Below are positions 43,511 to 55,510 of a DNA stretch of 64,000 nt, in pieces. The DNA lies in the NCBI GenBank assembly GCA_964036665.1, contig OZ038526.1, positions 5,270,001 through 5,334,000 on the forward strand. Reading direction: 5' to 3'. The notes under the pieces are model-generated. The model made no database searches, was not told the DNA's origin, and saw nothing but the letters and a program-made list of their open reading frames with translations. Position 1 is the stretch's first letter; every line of letters begins with the position of its first letter. A program made the translations under genes and the position numbers. This stretch comes from Gordius sp. MW1 (taxonomy: Eukaryota; Nematomorpha; Gordioida; Gordea; Gordiidae).

Positions 43511-44066
43511 TGGTAGTTAGGTAGTTTTTACGTTTATTTGGTTACTGCGGCAGCCGTGGTTAGGTTGTTAACTCTTTGGCTAGCCTATGCTAATGACATA
43601 GCGTCGGGAATAAAATGTAATGTATTTTGTTATGTGAATAGACGTGCACTAATTAGGCAGGCGTCGAACGGTCGGCATCCCTCATGCAAATTGAGGAGCG
43701 CACCGACAAGGTTTAAATAGCGAGAATTTGACCATGATAGTGAGTTATTTAATTTATTATTTAGTCCTGCTAGAGGAGAGATTTATTTTGGCGTTTAGGA
43801 TACGTTAGTCCTGCGGGGGGAGATGTTTATACCTCATTTTAGACACGTGGGTCCAGCGACAATTATCTAACAAGAGCCAGACGTTCCTTAATACGATACC
43901 TCCCTTTTGCTCGTAGACGCATCCATTCCAGACAATTGATTGTACAGATTATTCGCTCCGGCCGTCGTCCCATATTTATCTTACCCGATCGATATATTAA
44001 ATTTATTTATTGAACGCCAGGGGTGCATATTCTAACTGGAAATAAAACGATTTGCGGATTTGTAAA
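43511..44066 (+). repeat. 5' LTR of element A
   Basis: The LTR starts TGGTAGTTAGGTAG and ends GCGGATTTGTAAA. It shares blocks such as CGGTCGGCATCCCTC and TTTAAATAGCGAGAATTT with the LTRs of elements B and C. Confidence 0.82.
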
Positions 44067-44439
44067 TGGTAGCACGAAGCGGTAAATTACCCACGGCTAG
44101 ATGCGAAAGCCATATTTCCGATCTCTACTGTCAATCTCGATTCACAGGATTCGAGGCACGAGACGTTCGGATTATATACGAAGAAAAGAAAAAGGACCAC
44201 TACCTCCCGTAGATGAACTTTGATTAAATTGTGGGTGTCAACGCTATAAATTTATTTTCTTTATTTTGGTGCGATCACTTATCGTATTTTTATGAACATG
44301 TTGGGGCCGAAGGCTTCATTAATTTTGGCCATAAGTGTGTCGGGGCCACGCAGAAAAATTCTTTTAATCCTGGGCCGCGTTACTTTAATTGATGCTCATT
44401 GTCGCTGACAGCTCTTAATTCTTCACAAACTCCGGCGGT

Positions 44440-44897
44440 TTATTTAAATATTGTATTAAGGGTAAGCAAATAAATTTTTTGATAGATTCTGGGGTCTCTA
44501 TTTCTGTTATAAGTAAATGTAATTGTTTAAAATTATGGCCTTTTAAAAGCATAAATAAAAGGCATTTTTTAGTAGAACAATTAGACGGTTTGAAGATTAA
44601 ACTTGTAGAGAATACTAAAGTTCGAGTATGTGCAGGCGAGGAAGTTTTAGAATTAAAGTTATTCCTTATCGATGAAAAATAGATAATATTATGGGTCCTA
44701 TGGTTAATTGGTGGGACATTGGTAAAAACTATAGTGATAGAAATAAGAAAATCAATTGTTTAATTATTAATGCTGATGGCCATGCAACACTCGGTTTCAG
44801 GGTAGCATCTATGCATAAATCCTTGGTTGTTATTATTAAGGCAATGGACTCGGTTAATGAGCCAACCTTCGGTTTCAGGGGCAAGGGTTTTCGATAA
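44440..44897 (+). pseudogene. Aspartic-protease-like fragment of element A
   Basis: KQINFLIDSGVSISVISK-like sequence (from about 44465) carries the D-S-G active-site triad of retropepsins. A stop at 44682 is followed by a second frame, MGPMVNWWDIGKNYS and NADGHATLGFRVASMHKSL, which is conserved in elements B and C. The second segment has no family I recognise. Confidence 0.65.
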
Positions 44898-45258
44898 TAA
44901 GCCTACGACCCCTGGTTGGGTTGATTGTGATGGTCAGTACGTCGGGAGTGGCATTAGAACATTGATAGAATTAAAGTGGAATATAGTTAAATATTTTTCG
45001 TGAGAGATTAGGTTGTTTGAATGATAACGTTTTTTCGATAAGGGTTCACTCAGATGCAATTCCTCGATTTTGTCCTACCCGTCTAATACCTTTTATTTAA
45101 GTTTATAAGGTCAATAACGTTATAGTAATAGATGTTTATACCCCCTACTTAGAATCAAAATAGTTTTAGCTAATTAAAGATGTCTAAAACGGAGGCACTA
45201 CAACAACTTTCCCTGGGCACTAATAAGGAGGTGCCAGAGAAGGTAAAAAGGGAAGGTG

Positions 45259-45816
45259 TGGTAGTTAGGTAGTTTTTACGTTTATTTGGTTACTGCGGCA
45301 GCCGTGGTTAGGTTGTTAACTCTTTGGCTAGCCTATGCTAATGACATAGCGTCGGGAATAAAATGTAATGTATTTTGTTATGTGAATAGACGTGCACTAA
45401 TTAGAAGCAGGCGTCGAACGGTCGGCATCCCTCATGCAAATTGAGGAGCGCACCGACAAGGTTTAAATAGCGAGAATTTGACCATGATAGTGAGTTATTT
45501 AATTTATTATTTAGTCCTGCTAGAGGAGAGATTTATTTTGGCGTTCAGGACACAATAGTCCTGCGGGGGGAGATGTTTATTCCTCATTTTAGACATGTGG
45601 GTCCAGCGGCAATTATCTAACAAGAGCCAGACGTTCCTTAATACGATACCTCCCTTTTGCTCGTAGACGCATCCATTCCAGACAATTGATTGTACAGATT
45701 ATTCGCTCCGGCCGTCGTCCCATATTTATCTTACCCGATCCATATATTTAATTTATTTATTGAACGCCAGGGGTACATATTATAACTGGATATAAAACGA
45801 TTTGCGGATTTGTAAA
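45259..45816 (+). repeat. 3' LTR of element A
   Basis: Direct repeat of the 5' LTR with a few substitutions and a 3-base insertion near 45403. It abuts, head-on, the inverted LTR of element B, starting at about 45824. Confidence 0.82.
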
Positions 45817-45823
45817 TAATTAC

Positions 45824-46402
45824 AAGTCCGCAAATCCTTTTATTCCCATATAATATCAACACGCAAATCCTTTTATTTCCATATAATATAAACACGTCGC
45901 GAAGTAAATAAATCGGTATAATATTGATCGGATAAAGTGGGAGTAGAACGATGGCCGGAGGTTAAATTCAGGGTAACCCAAAAGCTGGAACAAGTTACGT
46001 CTACTAGTAAAATGAAAGGAATTGGATTTGAGATCGATTGGCTCTTCGTTTATCTCCCACTGGACCCACGTGTTTCTAAAGATGTAAAATAAACATATTC
46101 CCCCACAGGACTAACGTGTCCTGGTTGGAACAATAAATAACTTCTCCTGTAGGACTAAAATGTTCTACGAAGACAAAATAAATATCTGATTTTTATGGTT
46201 AAATTCTCGCTATTTAAAACTTGTCGTTGCCCTCCTCAATTTGAAAGAGGGATGCCGACCGTCCAATGTCTGCATCTAATTATGCACATCTAGTCACGTA
46301 TATTACATCTTATTCACACGCTCATTCTCCCCCTTAGTGGGAAAAGGTACTACTAATCTCATTTGCATAGACGCGAACAGCTTAGTTATCACGGCTACAA
46401 CA
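45824..46402 (-). repeat. 3' LTR of element B
   Basis: Minus-strand LTR starting TGTTGTAGCC at 46402. It differs from the middle LTR by scattered substitutions (for example GTCGCGAAG against GTGGCGAAG). Confidence 0.8.
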
Positions 46403-46752
46403 CCTTCCCCTTTTACCTTTTCGTGCACCTCCCATTTAGGGCCAAGGTAAAGCTGCTGCCGGAACTCCGTCCCACACCTCTATCGGTGTCTATTGTTAAA
46501 ATACTAGATGTCTTATCGTCTACACGTAACTGAAAAGTAAGCCTTCCTAAGATCTATCTTTGAAAAGATTTTAGAACTTTTTAAATTAGCTAACATTATT
46601 TCGATTCTAATTAGGGGTTATTAAAAATCTATCAAACATTTATAATGTCATTGACCTTATCAACCCAAATAAAAGGTATTAGACGGGTAGGGCAAAAACG
46701 AGGACTTGCATCTGAGTGAACCCTTATCGACAAAACGTTATCATTCAACAAC

Positions 46753-47414
46753 CTAGTTTCTCACGAAAAAATCAACTATATTCCACCTCAATTCTATCAA
46801 TGCTCTAATGCCACAGTCTCCCAACGTACTGACCATCACAATCAACCCAACAGGGGTCGTAGGCTTATTATCGAAAACCCTTGCCCCTAACACCGAGGTT
46901 GGCTCATTAACAGAGTCTATTGCCTCATTAATAACAACCAAGGATTTATGCAGAGAAGCTACCTTGAAACCTGGTGTTGCATGGCCATCAGCATTATTAA
47001 TTGAGATTTTCATATTTCTACCACTATAGTTTTTACCAATGTCCCGCCAATTAACCATAGGACCCGTAATATTATCTAATTTCTCATCGATAACGAATTA
47101 CTTTAATTCTAAAACTTCCTCGTTTGCACATACTCGAACTTTAGTATTCCCGACAAGTTTAATCTTCGAACCGTCTAATTGTTCTACTAAAACATGCCTT
47201 TTATTTATTTATGCTTTTAAAAGGCCATAATTTTAACAAAATTACATTTACTTATAACATAAATTGAGACCCCAGAATCTACCAAAAAATTTATTTGCTT
47301 ACCTTCAATATTAAATAAAGCACCGGAGTTTCGCCTATATGGGTCGCTAATGAGTTGTGTTATTTTGAAAATTATTAAACAATCTACAATTGCATAGCAC
47401 CTGAAGTGCCCCAA
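46753..47414 (-). pseudogene. Protease and downstream coding remnant of element B
   Basis: Two open frames: 47414-47217, with a knuckle-like C-N-K-L-G-H-F-R-C and then FLVDSGVSIYVISK, and 47058-46753 (MVNWRDIGKNYSGRN, NADGHATPGFKVAS, SVLGARVFDNKPTTPVG). A stop separates them. The second segment is conserved between A, B and C, which suggests it was once translated. Function unknown. Confidence 0.6.
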
Positions 47415-47930
47415 TTTATTGCAATAAAAACCGCGTTACCGAGGTCTAACCCTTTAAACTTGTTATACGCGATGCATCTTTATAAAAACTATTACTAAAA
47501 TTACCATGATTATTAACAACATGACAAACATCTTGTCTTTTAAAATTAAATTTACAAATGACAATGAATCTTTAGGCAAAAACATTGCGATTAATATCCA
47601 AAATTAAATAAATAAATTATCGAGTGAATGTTTTATTTAAAACCCACAATTAATAAAGTAAAATTTTACGTAAATATATATATCAACAATATGTCAAATA
47701 TAGCAAACTAAATGAAATCACAACGTTAAAATTAATAATTTAACCAAAAATATTCTTAATGTCCTAATATATTATGCCATTAAAAACATTAAAATAATAA
47801 AGATTAACAAAGATTTTTCCATCAAACATAAATTATACTTTTTCAGGGCATAACGGTTCTTCGGATTGTTGTTGGCGTTTGCTCGTCCTACCAAATTCGT
47901 TTGCCTTTCGATGGGTTTCCTCGTGCTATT

Positions 47931-48514
47931 AATTACAAGTCCGCAATTCCTTTTATTCCCATATAATATCAACACGCAAATCCTTTTATTTCCATATAAT
48001 ATAAACACGTGGCGAAGTGAATAAATCGGTATAATATTGATCGGATAAAGTGGGGGTAGAACGATGGCCGGAGGTTAAATTCAGGGTAACCCAAAAGCTG
48101 GAACAAGTTACGTCTACTAGTAAAATGAAAGGAATTGAATTTGAGATCGATTGGCTCTTCGTTTATCTCCACTGGACCCACGTGTTTCTAAAGATGTAAA
48201 ATAAACAGATTCCCCCACAGGACTAACGTGTCCTGGTTAGAACAATAAATAACTTCTCCTGTAGGACTAAAATGTTCTACGAAGACAAAATAAATATCTG
48301 ATTTTTATGGTTAAATTCTCGCTATTTAAAACTTGTCGTTGCCCTCCTCAATTTGAAAGAGGGATGCCGACCGTCCAATGTCTGCATCTAATTATGCACA
48401 TCTAGTCACGTATATTACATCTTATTCACACGCTCATTCTCCCCCTTAGTGGGAAAAGGTACTACTAATCTCATTTGCATAGACGCGAACAGCTTAGTTA
48501 TCACGGCTACAACA
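47931..48514 (-). repeat. Shared LTR between elements B and C
   Basis: Minus-strand LTR of about 584 bp. It is the 3' LTR of C and the 5' LTR of B. The sequence after its end (AATAGCACGAGGAAACCC, minus strand) occupies the primer-binding position. Confidence 0.8.
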
Positions 48515-48915
48515 CCTTCCCCTTTTACCTTTTCCTGCACCTCCCATTTAGGGCCAAGGTAAAGCTGCTGCCGGAACTCCGTCCCACACCTCTATCGGTG
48601 TCTATTGTTAAAATACTAGATGTCTTATCGTCTACACGTAACTGAAAAGTAAGCCTTCCTAAGATCTATCTTTGAAAAGATTTTAGAACTTTTTAAATTA
48701 GCTAACATTATTTCGATTCTAATTAGGGGTTATTAAAAATCTATCAAACATTTATAATGTCATTGACCTTATCAACCCAAATAAAAGGTATTAGACGGGT
48801 AGGGCAAAACGAGGACTTGCATCTGAGTGAACCCTTATCGACAAAACGTTATCATTCAACAACCTAGTTTCTCACGAAAAAATCAACTATATTCCACCTT
48901 AATTCTATCAATGCT

Positions 48916-49500
48916 CTAATGCCACAGTCTCCCAACGTACTGACCATCAAACCCAACAGGGGTCGTAGGCTTATTATCGAAAACCCTTGCCCCTAACACC
49001 GAGGTTGGCTCATTAACAGAGTCCATTGCCTCATTAATAACAACCAAGGATTTATGCATAGATGCTACCTTGAAACCTGGTGTTGCATGGCCATCAGCAT
49101 TATTAATTGAGATTTTCATATTTCTACCACTATAGTTTTTACCAATGTCCCGCCAATTAACCATAGGACCCGTAATATTATCTAATTTCTCATCGATAAC
49201 GAATTACTTTAATTCTAAAACTTCCTCGTTTGCACATACTCGAACTTTAGTATTCCCGACAAGTTTAAACTTCGAACCGTCTAATTGTTCTACTAAAACA
49301 TGCCTTTTATTTATTTATGCTTTTAAAAGGCCATAATTTTAACAAAATTACATTTACTTATAACATAAATTGAGACCCCAGAATCTACCAAAAATTTATT
49401 TGCTTACCTTCAATATTAAATAAAGCACCGGAGTTTCGCCTATATGGGTCGCTAATGAGTTGTGTTATTTTAAAAATCATTAAACAATCTACAATTGCAT
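48916..49500 (-). pseudogene. Protease and downstream coding remnant of element C
   Basis: Near-identical to the element B remnant. A 5-bp deletion near 48946 relative to B changes the end of the second frame, and one A is missing in the protease frame near 49391. Confidence 0.6.
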
Positions 49501-50031
49501 AGCACCTGAAGTGCCCCAATTTATTGCAATAAAAACCGCGTTACCGAGGTCTAACCCTTTAAACTTGTTATACGCGATGCATCTTTATAAAAACTATTAC
49601 TAAAATTACCATGATTATTAACAACATGACAAACATCTTGTCTTTTAAAATTAAATTTACAAATGACAATGAATCTTTAGGCAAAAACATTGCGATTAAT
49701 AACCAAAATTAAATAAATAAATTATCGAGTGTGTTTTATTTAAAACCCACAATTAATAAAGTAAAATTTTACGTAAGAATATATCAACAATATGTCAAAT
49801 ATAGCAAACTAAATGAAATCACAACGTTAAAATTAATAATTTAACCAAAAATAATCTTAATGTCCTAATATATTATGCCATTAAAAACATTAAAATAATA
49901 AAGATTACCAAAGATTTTTCCATCAAAAATAAATTATACTTTTTCCGGGCATAACGGTTCTTCGGATTGTTGTTGGCGTTTGCTCGTCCTACCAAATTCG
50001 TTTGCCTTTCGATGGGTTTCCTCGTGCTATT

Positions 50032-50617
50032 AATTACAAGTCCGCAAGCCTTTTATTCCCATATAATATCAACACGCTAATCCTTTTATTTCCATATAAT
50101 ATAAACACGTGGCGAAGTAAATAAATCGGTATAATATTGATCGGATAAAGTGGGAGTAGAACGATGGCCGGAGGTTAAATTCAGGGTAACCCAAAAGCTG
50201 GAACAAGTTACGTCTACTAGTAAAATGAAAGGAATTTAATTTGAGATCGATTGGCTCTTCGTTTATCTCCACTGGACCCACGTGTTTCTAAAGATGTAAA
50301 ATAAACAGATTCCCCCACAGGACTAACGTGTCCTGGTTAGAACAATAAATAACTTCTCCTGTAGGACTAAAATGTTCTACGAAGACAAAATAAATATTTG
50401 ATTTTTATGGTTAAATTCTCGCTATTTAAAACTTGTCGTTGCCCTCCTCAATTTGAATGAGGGATGCCTACCGTCCAATGTCTGCATCTAATTATGCACA
50501 TCTATTCACGTATATTACATCTTATTCACACGCTCATTATTCTCCCCCTTAGTGGGAAAAGGTACTACTAATCTCATTTGCATAGACGCGAACAGCTTAG
50601 TTATCACGGCTACAACA
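50032..50617 (-). repeat. 5' LTR of element C
   Basis: Minus-strand LTR starting at 50617, directly against the truncated 3' side of the RTE LINE. Confidence 0.8.
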
Positions 50618-52249
50618 CTTAGTATATCCTAAGCTCCACCGTATCATTCTCATCTCTGAAGCTTGTAATAGCTTTCCTTCCATGGTGTTTAATGCCCATG
50701 TTTCACTTCCATAGAGAAACACCGGTCTTACGATGGATTTGTAAGCTTTGCACTTCAACCATGTTGGCATTTTCTTGTCGTACATTACACCGGATATACT
50801 TCGCCATTTAAGCCATCATTTTTGGATCCGGGCATTGACATCCGTTGCGCAACTCCCTCTTGATGTAGCATCGAGCCGAGGTAAGTAAACCTGTCTACTT
50901 TTGGGTACTTCAGATGGTCATCCAGCCCTGAGCTGCCTGTACCGTTCATTTCCATGAAGCGCTTTGATCATTCGGCTTCTTCGAATACTTTCTCCCTTGT
51001 TTCCTCGCTTAGTACTATATCATCGGCATATAGCATACACCATGGCGATGGCTTTTGAATGTCCCTCGTTATCGTGTCTATAATTATATTAAATAAAAAG
51101 GGACTTAAAGCAGATTTTTGATGTAATCCCATTTTAACCCGAAAAGATTAAGAGTCTCCAACTGTCGTCCTAACGCAAGAGTTTGAGGCTTCATAACATA
51201 AGCCGTATATATGCGTCAGGGATATTTTGCTTTCTCATGCACAACCATATTCTTTTCATCATGCTTATCCATCATAATGCGAAGATTGGGTCGATTGTGG
51301 ATTCGCCGGCCACAAATCCTAATTGATTGCCGATATTTCCACCTCGCTTTTCAGCTTTGTTACTAAATTCATAGGCTTCAAGGAGTGGCAAGTTAGCTTG
51401 ATACCTCTGTAATCGCCACAGTATTGAGGGTCTCCTTTGCCTTTAAATAAGGGTATAATCGTGCTTGCTTTATTGATTAGGAATTCGCTCTTCTACCAAT
51501 ATCTTGTTAACAAGGTTGGTCATGGTGGTGACTCCTTCTTCATGACATCCGAGCAATGCTTCCACTATCTGGGCCATTTGCTTCTTTTGCATCTTGTTCA
51601 TTTGTGTCCTAACTTTATCCTCCGAAAGAGTTCGGCCATACTTATATTTGGCTCAATTTTGGGAAGGGAATCCTTGTCATTTGCAATATTCATAAGGTTG
51701 TTAAAATATCTTTTCCACCTTTCAATCACTTACTTCGGCTTGAATAAGGTTTGACCCTTCTCGTTTTTGACTATTTTAAGAACTCCGACATCGCGACTTT
51801 TCTTCTCCCTTATCTTGGCCAATTTGTACATAAGCCTATCGCCCCCTTTATGATCCAGTTTGTTTGCCATCTCGGTGTAGGCGGCATTCTTCGCTATTGC
51901 AACGGCCTTTTTTGTGGCCCTCTTTGCGTCCCTATACTCTTGATAATCCACCCACTTTTTTGATTTATGCCACCGTCTATATAAATTTTTCTTTCTTTTG
52001 ATGAAATCCCTAACCGATTGATCCCACCATCATAATTCCCTATTCATAGCTTTGCCTCCTTTGGTCTGTTTTGGAACACACTGTTTCCTTCATGTCCTTA
52101 GATAGCGTCTCCCAATCGTCATCTACGTCCCTTTGCAACTTCCTTGCATCCAAGAGTGAGGAGGCTTTTTGATAGTATTTTTCTCTTGTCGATGTATCCT
52201 TTAGCTTTTCATATCTTCTTTCGGGAAATACTCTTCTGTCAAGATTCAT
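50597..52249 (-). pseudogene. RTE LINE reverse transcriptase remnant
   Basis: Short open pieces are seen at 52249-52040, 51951-51730 (YQEYRDAKRATKKAVAIAK) and 50785-50618 (CKAYKSIVRPVFLYGSETWA, then EMRMIRW). The last is the thumb-side motif of RTE reverse transcriptases. The YADD region near 51030 reads as MLYADDIVL-type sequence on the minus strand, although it is broken. No continuous frame remains. Confidence 0.75.
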
Positions 52250-52314
52250 AAAAAGGGGACGATGTTGCCTGGCGATTTCTTCTCCCGGTGTTACTTTGCA
52301 ATCTTTGATACTCC

Positions 52315-53865
52315 TAGTGATGCGGAAAAACCGAGAAAAACCTCGGTCTCGTCTTTTCTCGTCTCGAAAAACCGAGACGAGACGAGACGAGAATTCAAAA
52401 AATGGAGTCGAGATCGAGACGAGAATTTTGATGTCGAGACGAGACGAGATTTTTTCGGCGAGATCTCGACTTTTTATTAATCGTTAGATTTTAGAATTAT
52501 TGTGTATTTTAATTTCCATGATTTACATTTAAGGTATTTAGTGTAAATCAATGTGTATGGAATATATTTTATAATAAAAAAATTCCCAAAGTGTAGTAAA
52601 TATTATACATTTTTGCAAAAAATTTAAAATAGCAATAATTTACCTTAATATGGTTGACCCTAAGGGTATGTGAATAATTTTATAATATATTTCTCACGTA
52701 TAAGTATTCATAGCATTATTAAATATTACAAAATTTTAGGCTTAGAATGAGTTCTGATGGAATAGTAAATTTTACTAAAGCATATTTGTATTTCGCACTT
52801 ACTCATCCAGCATGATGCGGTAATAATAAATTGGTGGTGATTCAGTTTGAATAATTATACATGTTAAGCTAAGGTGGCTCGAGATTTATGAGCACCCGCC
52901 TAACGATTTCAAAAGTACAATAAAGTATTTAATGACATTGTAATAGATTAAATCTTAAATCATGAGTTTCTTAAAAGTTTTTATGTTTCAACTAAGTGCA
53001 TTCAAATTTACTATAATTTCTATAATTGTGCATTATAAAATAAATACACGAACCTATACTGTATTCAATAAATAAGTATTTAATGGCAAAGTTAGTTAGA
53101 ATTATAATGTAATTTTTTGGAATATAAATTTGATTATAATGATTTTTGGCCTACATTTAAATACGTGCACTTTAATTTAAAGTTTAAAATTATGTTCTTA
53201 AACCTATAATAATGCTGCTTTTATTGTTGTTTTTACAACCTTTGAATTTGTGCAACTAGTTATCAATTCTGTAAATAATAATAATTTCATTAAAAGTCAC
53301 TCGCACTTTGTGGTTTATAGCGCTATAGTAAACATACAATAAACACTATGGGCTTTAATTGATGATGGTAATATCTACTTTGAAGCTTTAGCAAGGGTTA
53401 ATAAAGGGTCTCAAATTGCTCAATTATGCAACTAAGTCAACTATAAGCGAACTTATACTTTTCTAAGTCTATTTATAGTTGACAGACACAGTGAATCTGA
53501 TACAATTGTTATAATTTGCTAGAACGTCTGCACTTTTTATGTTATCTTTATAAATTAATTCATATCTTTATATTGTCAGTGAGATGTCGTATCCCGCAAA
53601 ATCTTTAAAAAGTTTGTGTATTGGAGTTTGTCAAAAAAATATAAAAGTTTGCCATTTGGATTTTTAACACTTATATAATATTTTTTGATAAAACAAGAAA
53701 TTTTTATTCCTTATATATTTTTTTTAAAAAAGTCGAGACGAGACGAGAATTCTCGTCGAGATTTTTCTAGACCGAGACGAGACGAGATCGAGATTTTCAT
53801 AATCGCTCCCGAGACGAGACGAGATTTTGTTTTCGAGACCGAGACGAGACGAGATCGAAACACTA
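52315..53865. mobile_element. hAT-like non-autonomous element with CGAGACGAGA repeats
   Basis: The ends TAGTGATGCGG and, inverted, TAGTGTTTCGATCTCGTCTCG (first 11 positions similar) are flanked by GATACTCC on both sides (52307-52314 and 53866-53873). About 150 bp at each end are built of GAGACGAGACGAGA-type repeats in opposite orientation. The 1.2-kb AT-rich core has no ORF. TAGTG ends and the 8-bp duplication fit hAT. It splits the LINE between endonuclease and RT. Confidence 0.85.
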
Positions 53866-53900
53866 GATACTCCACAAGTCCTTTCGCCGTATTAGTCAAT

Positions 53901-54713
53901 TTAACTAAAATGCTTCCCACTTCTATACGTCACAATATGATCTTCGCCTTTTTGAAAATAGGTGTTGACGATCGCCATGTCATATGCTTGGGATACCTGG
54001 AGAAGTTTTTCCCCTTCTTTGTTCTTCAGACCATGCCCATCGCCTCCATGATTGCATTCATACCCGAAGCGATCTTTCCCTAAGTGAGCGTTGAAATCCG
54101 CCTTAATAATTAGCCTTTCTTCCTGTTCTATTCCTTCTATTTCCGTTTCCAATGAATCGAAGAATATGTCTTTCTTTGATTCCGAACACACAATTTGAGG
54201 AGCATACGCGCACATAACGGTTAGAACCCCTTAATCTGCAATCTTCTCCCACATTAGCCTGTCGGAACAACGCTCCACCACCTTGTCCTTGAACGATTCG
54301 CTTAGAACTATACCGACCCCGTTTCTACGATTTGGTGACCCACTGTAGAAAAGCTTGTATCCTTCTCCTAATTCCCGAGCTTTCGTTCCGTTCCACCTCG
54401 TCTCTTGTAGGCAGGCGATGTGTACCTTTCTACTTTTTAGCATATGTGCGACCTCGATGCTCTTCCCCGTCAATGTTCCCACATTCCAGCACGTTATTCG
54501 CATTTTTTTCACAACTAATTTCCTTAACCGCCTTCGTTGTGAGTTGGGCAGTAACCCTAGTGTATTTTTAACATTGCACGGGCGGGGTATGCAGTGCGCC
54601 TCGTTTGTGGAGGACGCCCTAGCTTTCTGTTGTAAAATCTTGTTTGAAATTATCATAGTTTTTGAGTTGGTTTTATCGTATCCGCAGATACGAAGATGAA
54701 GATATCTTCCCAC
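53901..54713 (-). pseudogene. RTE LINE AP-endonuclease domain remnant
   Basis: A first frame (54713-54231) contains CWNVGTLTGKSIEV, IACLQETRWNGTKARELGEG and NGVGIVLSESFKDKVVE. A second frame (54215-53901) contains CAYAPQ, ADFNAHLGKDRFGYE and the C-terminal block IVTYRSG. Most endonuclease-fold motifs, including Q-E-T and D-F-N-A-H, are intact. A stop at 54231-54215 breaks the frame, and the hAT element follows directly. Confidence 0.8.
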
Positions 54714-54720
54714 ACCCCCC

Positions 54721-55190
54721 CCCTCTCATCTTATTCAAAAGTTAAGAGTTCAACACGCGGTACAACTTTTTTGATCTTACACGTTGTACACTCATAGCGT
54801 AGACCATTATTCTTTTACATTTAATTTCTAGTACGCGTATGTTACCCCCCCCCCCCCCCGACGCGCTTATACGTTTGTGTTATTTATTTCTTCCCATATA
54901 TGATTGTTTATCAACATGAATACGGATGAGTGATTTGTAGTAAGGAGGTTGGTACATTAATATAATTTTTCTTGTAATAAAATAGATAGGCGAAATGTAG
55001 AGCGGTAAAGTGATCTTTATTAAGTGGCTTTAAGCCCGGCCATCCCCCAATAGGTTAATCCTTTTACGGCCCAATATTTCCCCCAATTCAAGCCTGATAA
55101 TTCCCCCTTCCTTCAAAATTCGCAAATCATATTCCTTTTCTCAGGAACTCGATATTTGGTGTCAGATATTCTACTCACGCCCGAAGGAGG
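54721..55190 (+). repeat. Diverged LTR related to the TRIM LTR
   Basis: CTAGTACGCGTATGTTA, a C-run and GACGCGCTTATACG, then CCCATATATGATTGT, match the 14080-14160 part of the TRIM LTR. Later blocks (CCGGCCATCCCCCAATAGG, AATATTTCCCCC, AATTCCCCC) echo its C-rich 3' half. It is followed by TTGGTGTCAGATATTC, which sits where a primer-binding site would be. A solo or 5' LTR remnant of a related family. Confidence 0.6.
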
Positions 55191-55304
55191 AAACCAGGAA
55201 TTATTCTACAAAACGAAAAAGGAAATAATTTATACAGAAAGATTAATTTGGAATTCAAATTGCCGCCCCCCCCCTTCTTCTGAATAGAATGGATAAAATT
55301 ATTC

Positions 55305-55490
55305 GGATAAAATTATTTCAGGAACATCCCGTTTGCCATGAACAACCATCACAGCGCAGGGAAATTGGATAAAATTATTCCAGGAACATCCCGTTTGCCA
55401 TGAACAACCGTCACAGCGCAGGGATATCGGATAAAATTATTCCAGGAACATCCCGTTTGCCATGAACAACCGTCACAGCGCAGGGATATC
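55305..55490. repeat. 62-bp tandem repeat, three copies
   Basis: GGATAAAATTATTYCAGGAA starts at 55305, 55367 and 55429, with a partial fourth at 55491. The unit continues CATCCCGTTTGCCATGAAC and CACAGCGCAGGGA. Copies differ by one to four bases. It lies just inside the diverged LTR. Confidence 0.88.
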
Positions 55491-55510
55491 GGATAAAATT
55501 ATTCTCCAGG

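Larger units (their letters stand above)
43511..45816 (+). mobile_element. RT-less LTR element with protease remnant (element A)
   Basis: LTRs at 43511-44066 and about 45259-45816 are near-identical direct repeats. TGGTAGCACGAAGCGG directly after the 5' LTR is a typical primer-binding site, and AAAAAGGGAAGG before the 3' LTR is a polypurine tract. The interior (1.2 kb) has an aspartic-protease fragment but no RT, RNase H or integrase, so it depends on another element. Flanks TAGTT and TAATT may be a decayed 5-bp duplication. The LTR contains TTTAAATAGCGAG, a possible TATA region. Confidence 0.82.
45824..50617 (-). mobile_element. Tandem pair of RT-less LTR elements (B and C) sharing a central LTR
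   Basis: On the minus strand, LTRs lie at 50617-50032, 48514-47931 and 46402-45824, separated by two near-identical interiors of about 1.5 kb. LTRs start TGTTGTAGCCGTGATAAC. GGTAAAAGGGGAAGG precedes the middle and last LTRs as a polypurine tract. Each interior encodes a zinc-knuckle-like stretch, an aspartic-protease fragment (FLVDSGVSIYVISK) and the MVNWRDIGKNYSGRN segment, but no RT or integrase. The LTR-interior-LTR-interior-LTR layout is what unequal recombination between LTR copies gives. The family is clearly related to, but diverged from, element A. Confidence 0.82.
50618..54720 (-). mobile_element. RTE-type LINE, decayed, split by a hAT-like element
   Basis: On the minus strand an AP-type endonuclease (54713-53901) is followed, after the 52315-53865 insertion, by a broken reverse transcriptase (52249-50618). 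The endonuclease opening CWNVGTLTGKSIEVAHML and the RT ending EMRMIRWSLG are typical of RTE-clade (BovB/CFDP2-like) LINEs. Stops and frameshifts interrupt both domains. The 3' end is cut by the LTR of element C at 50617. The 5' edge near 54720 abuts a C-run and a diverged LTR. Confidence 0.82.

Noticed and set aside
52262-52487. Arg/Glu-rich ORFs
   Set aside because: They are translations of GAGACGAGA repeats at the hAT-like element's left end.
54332-54699. Plus-strand ORFs of 79 and 114 codons
   Set aside because: They are shadows of the minus-strand LINE endonuclease.
55305-55490. CRISPR-like array
   Set aside because: The 62-bp units are directly adjacent without unique spacers; it is a plain tandem repeat in a eukaryotic genome.
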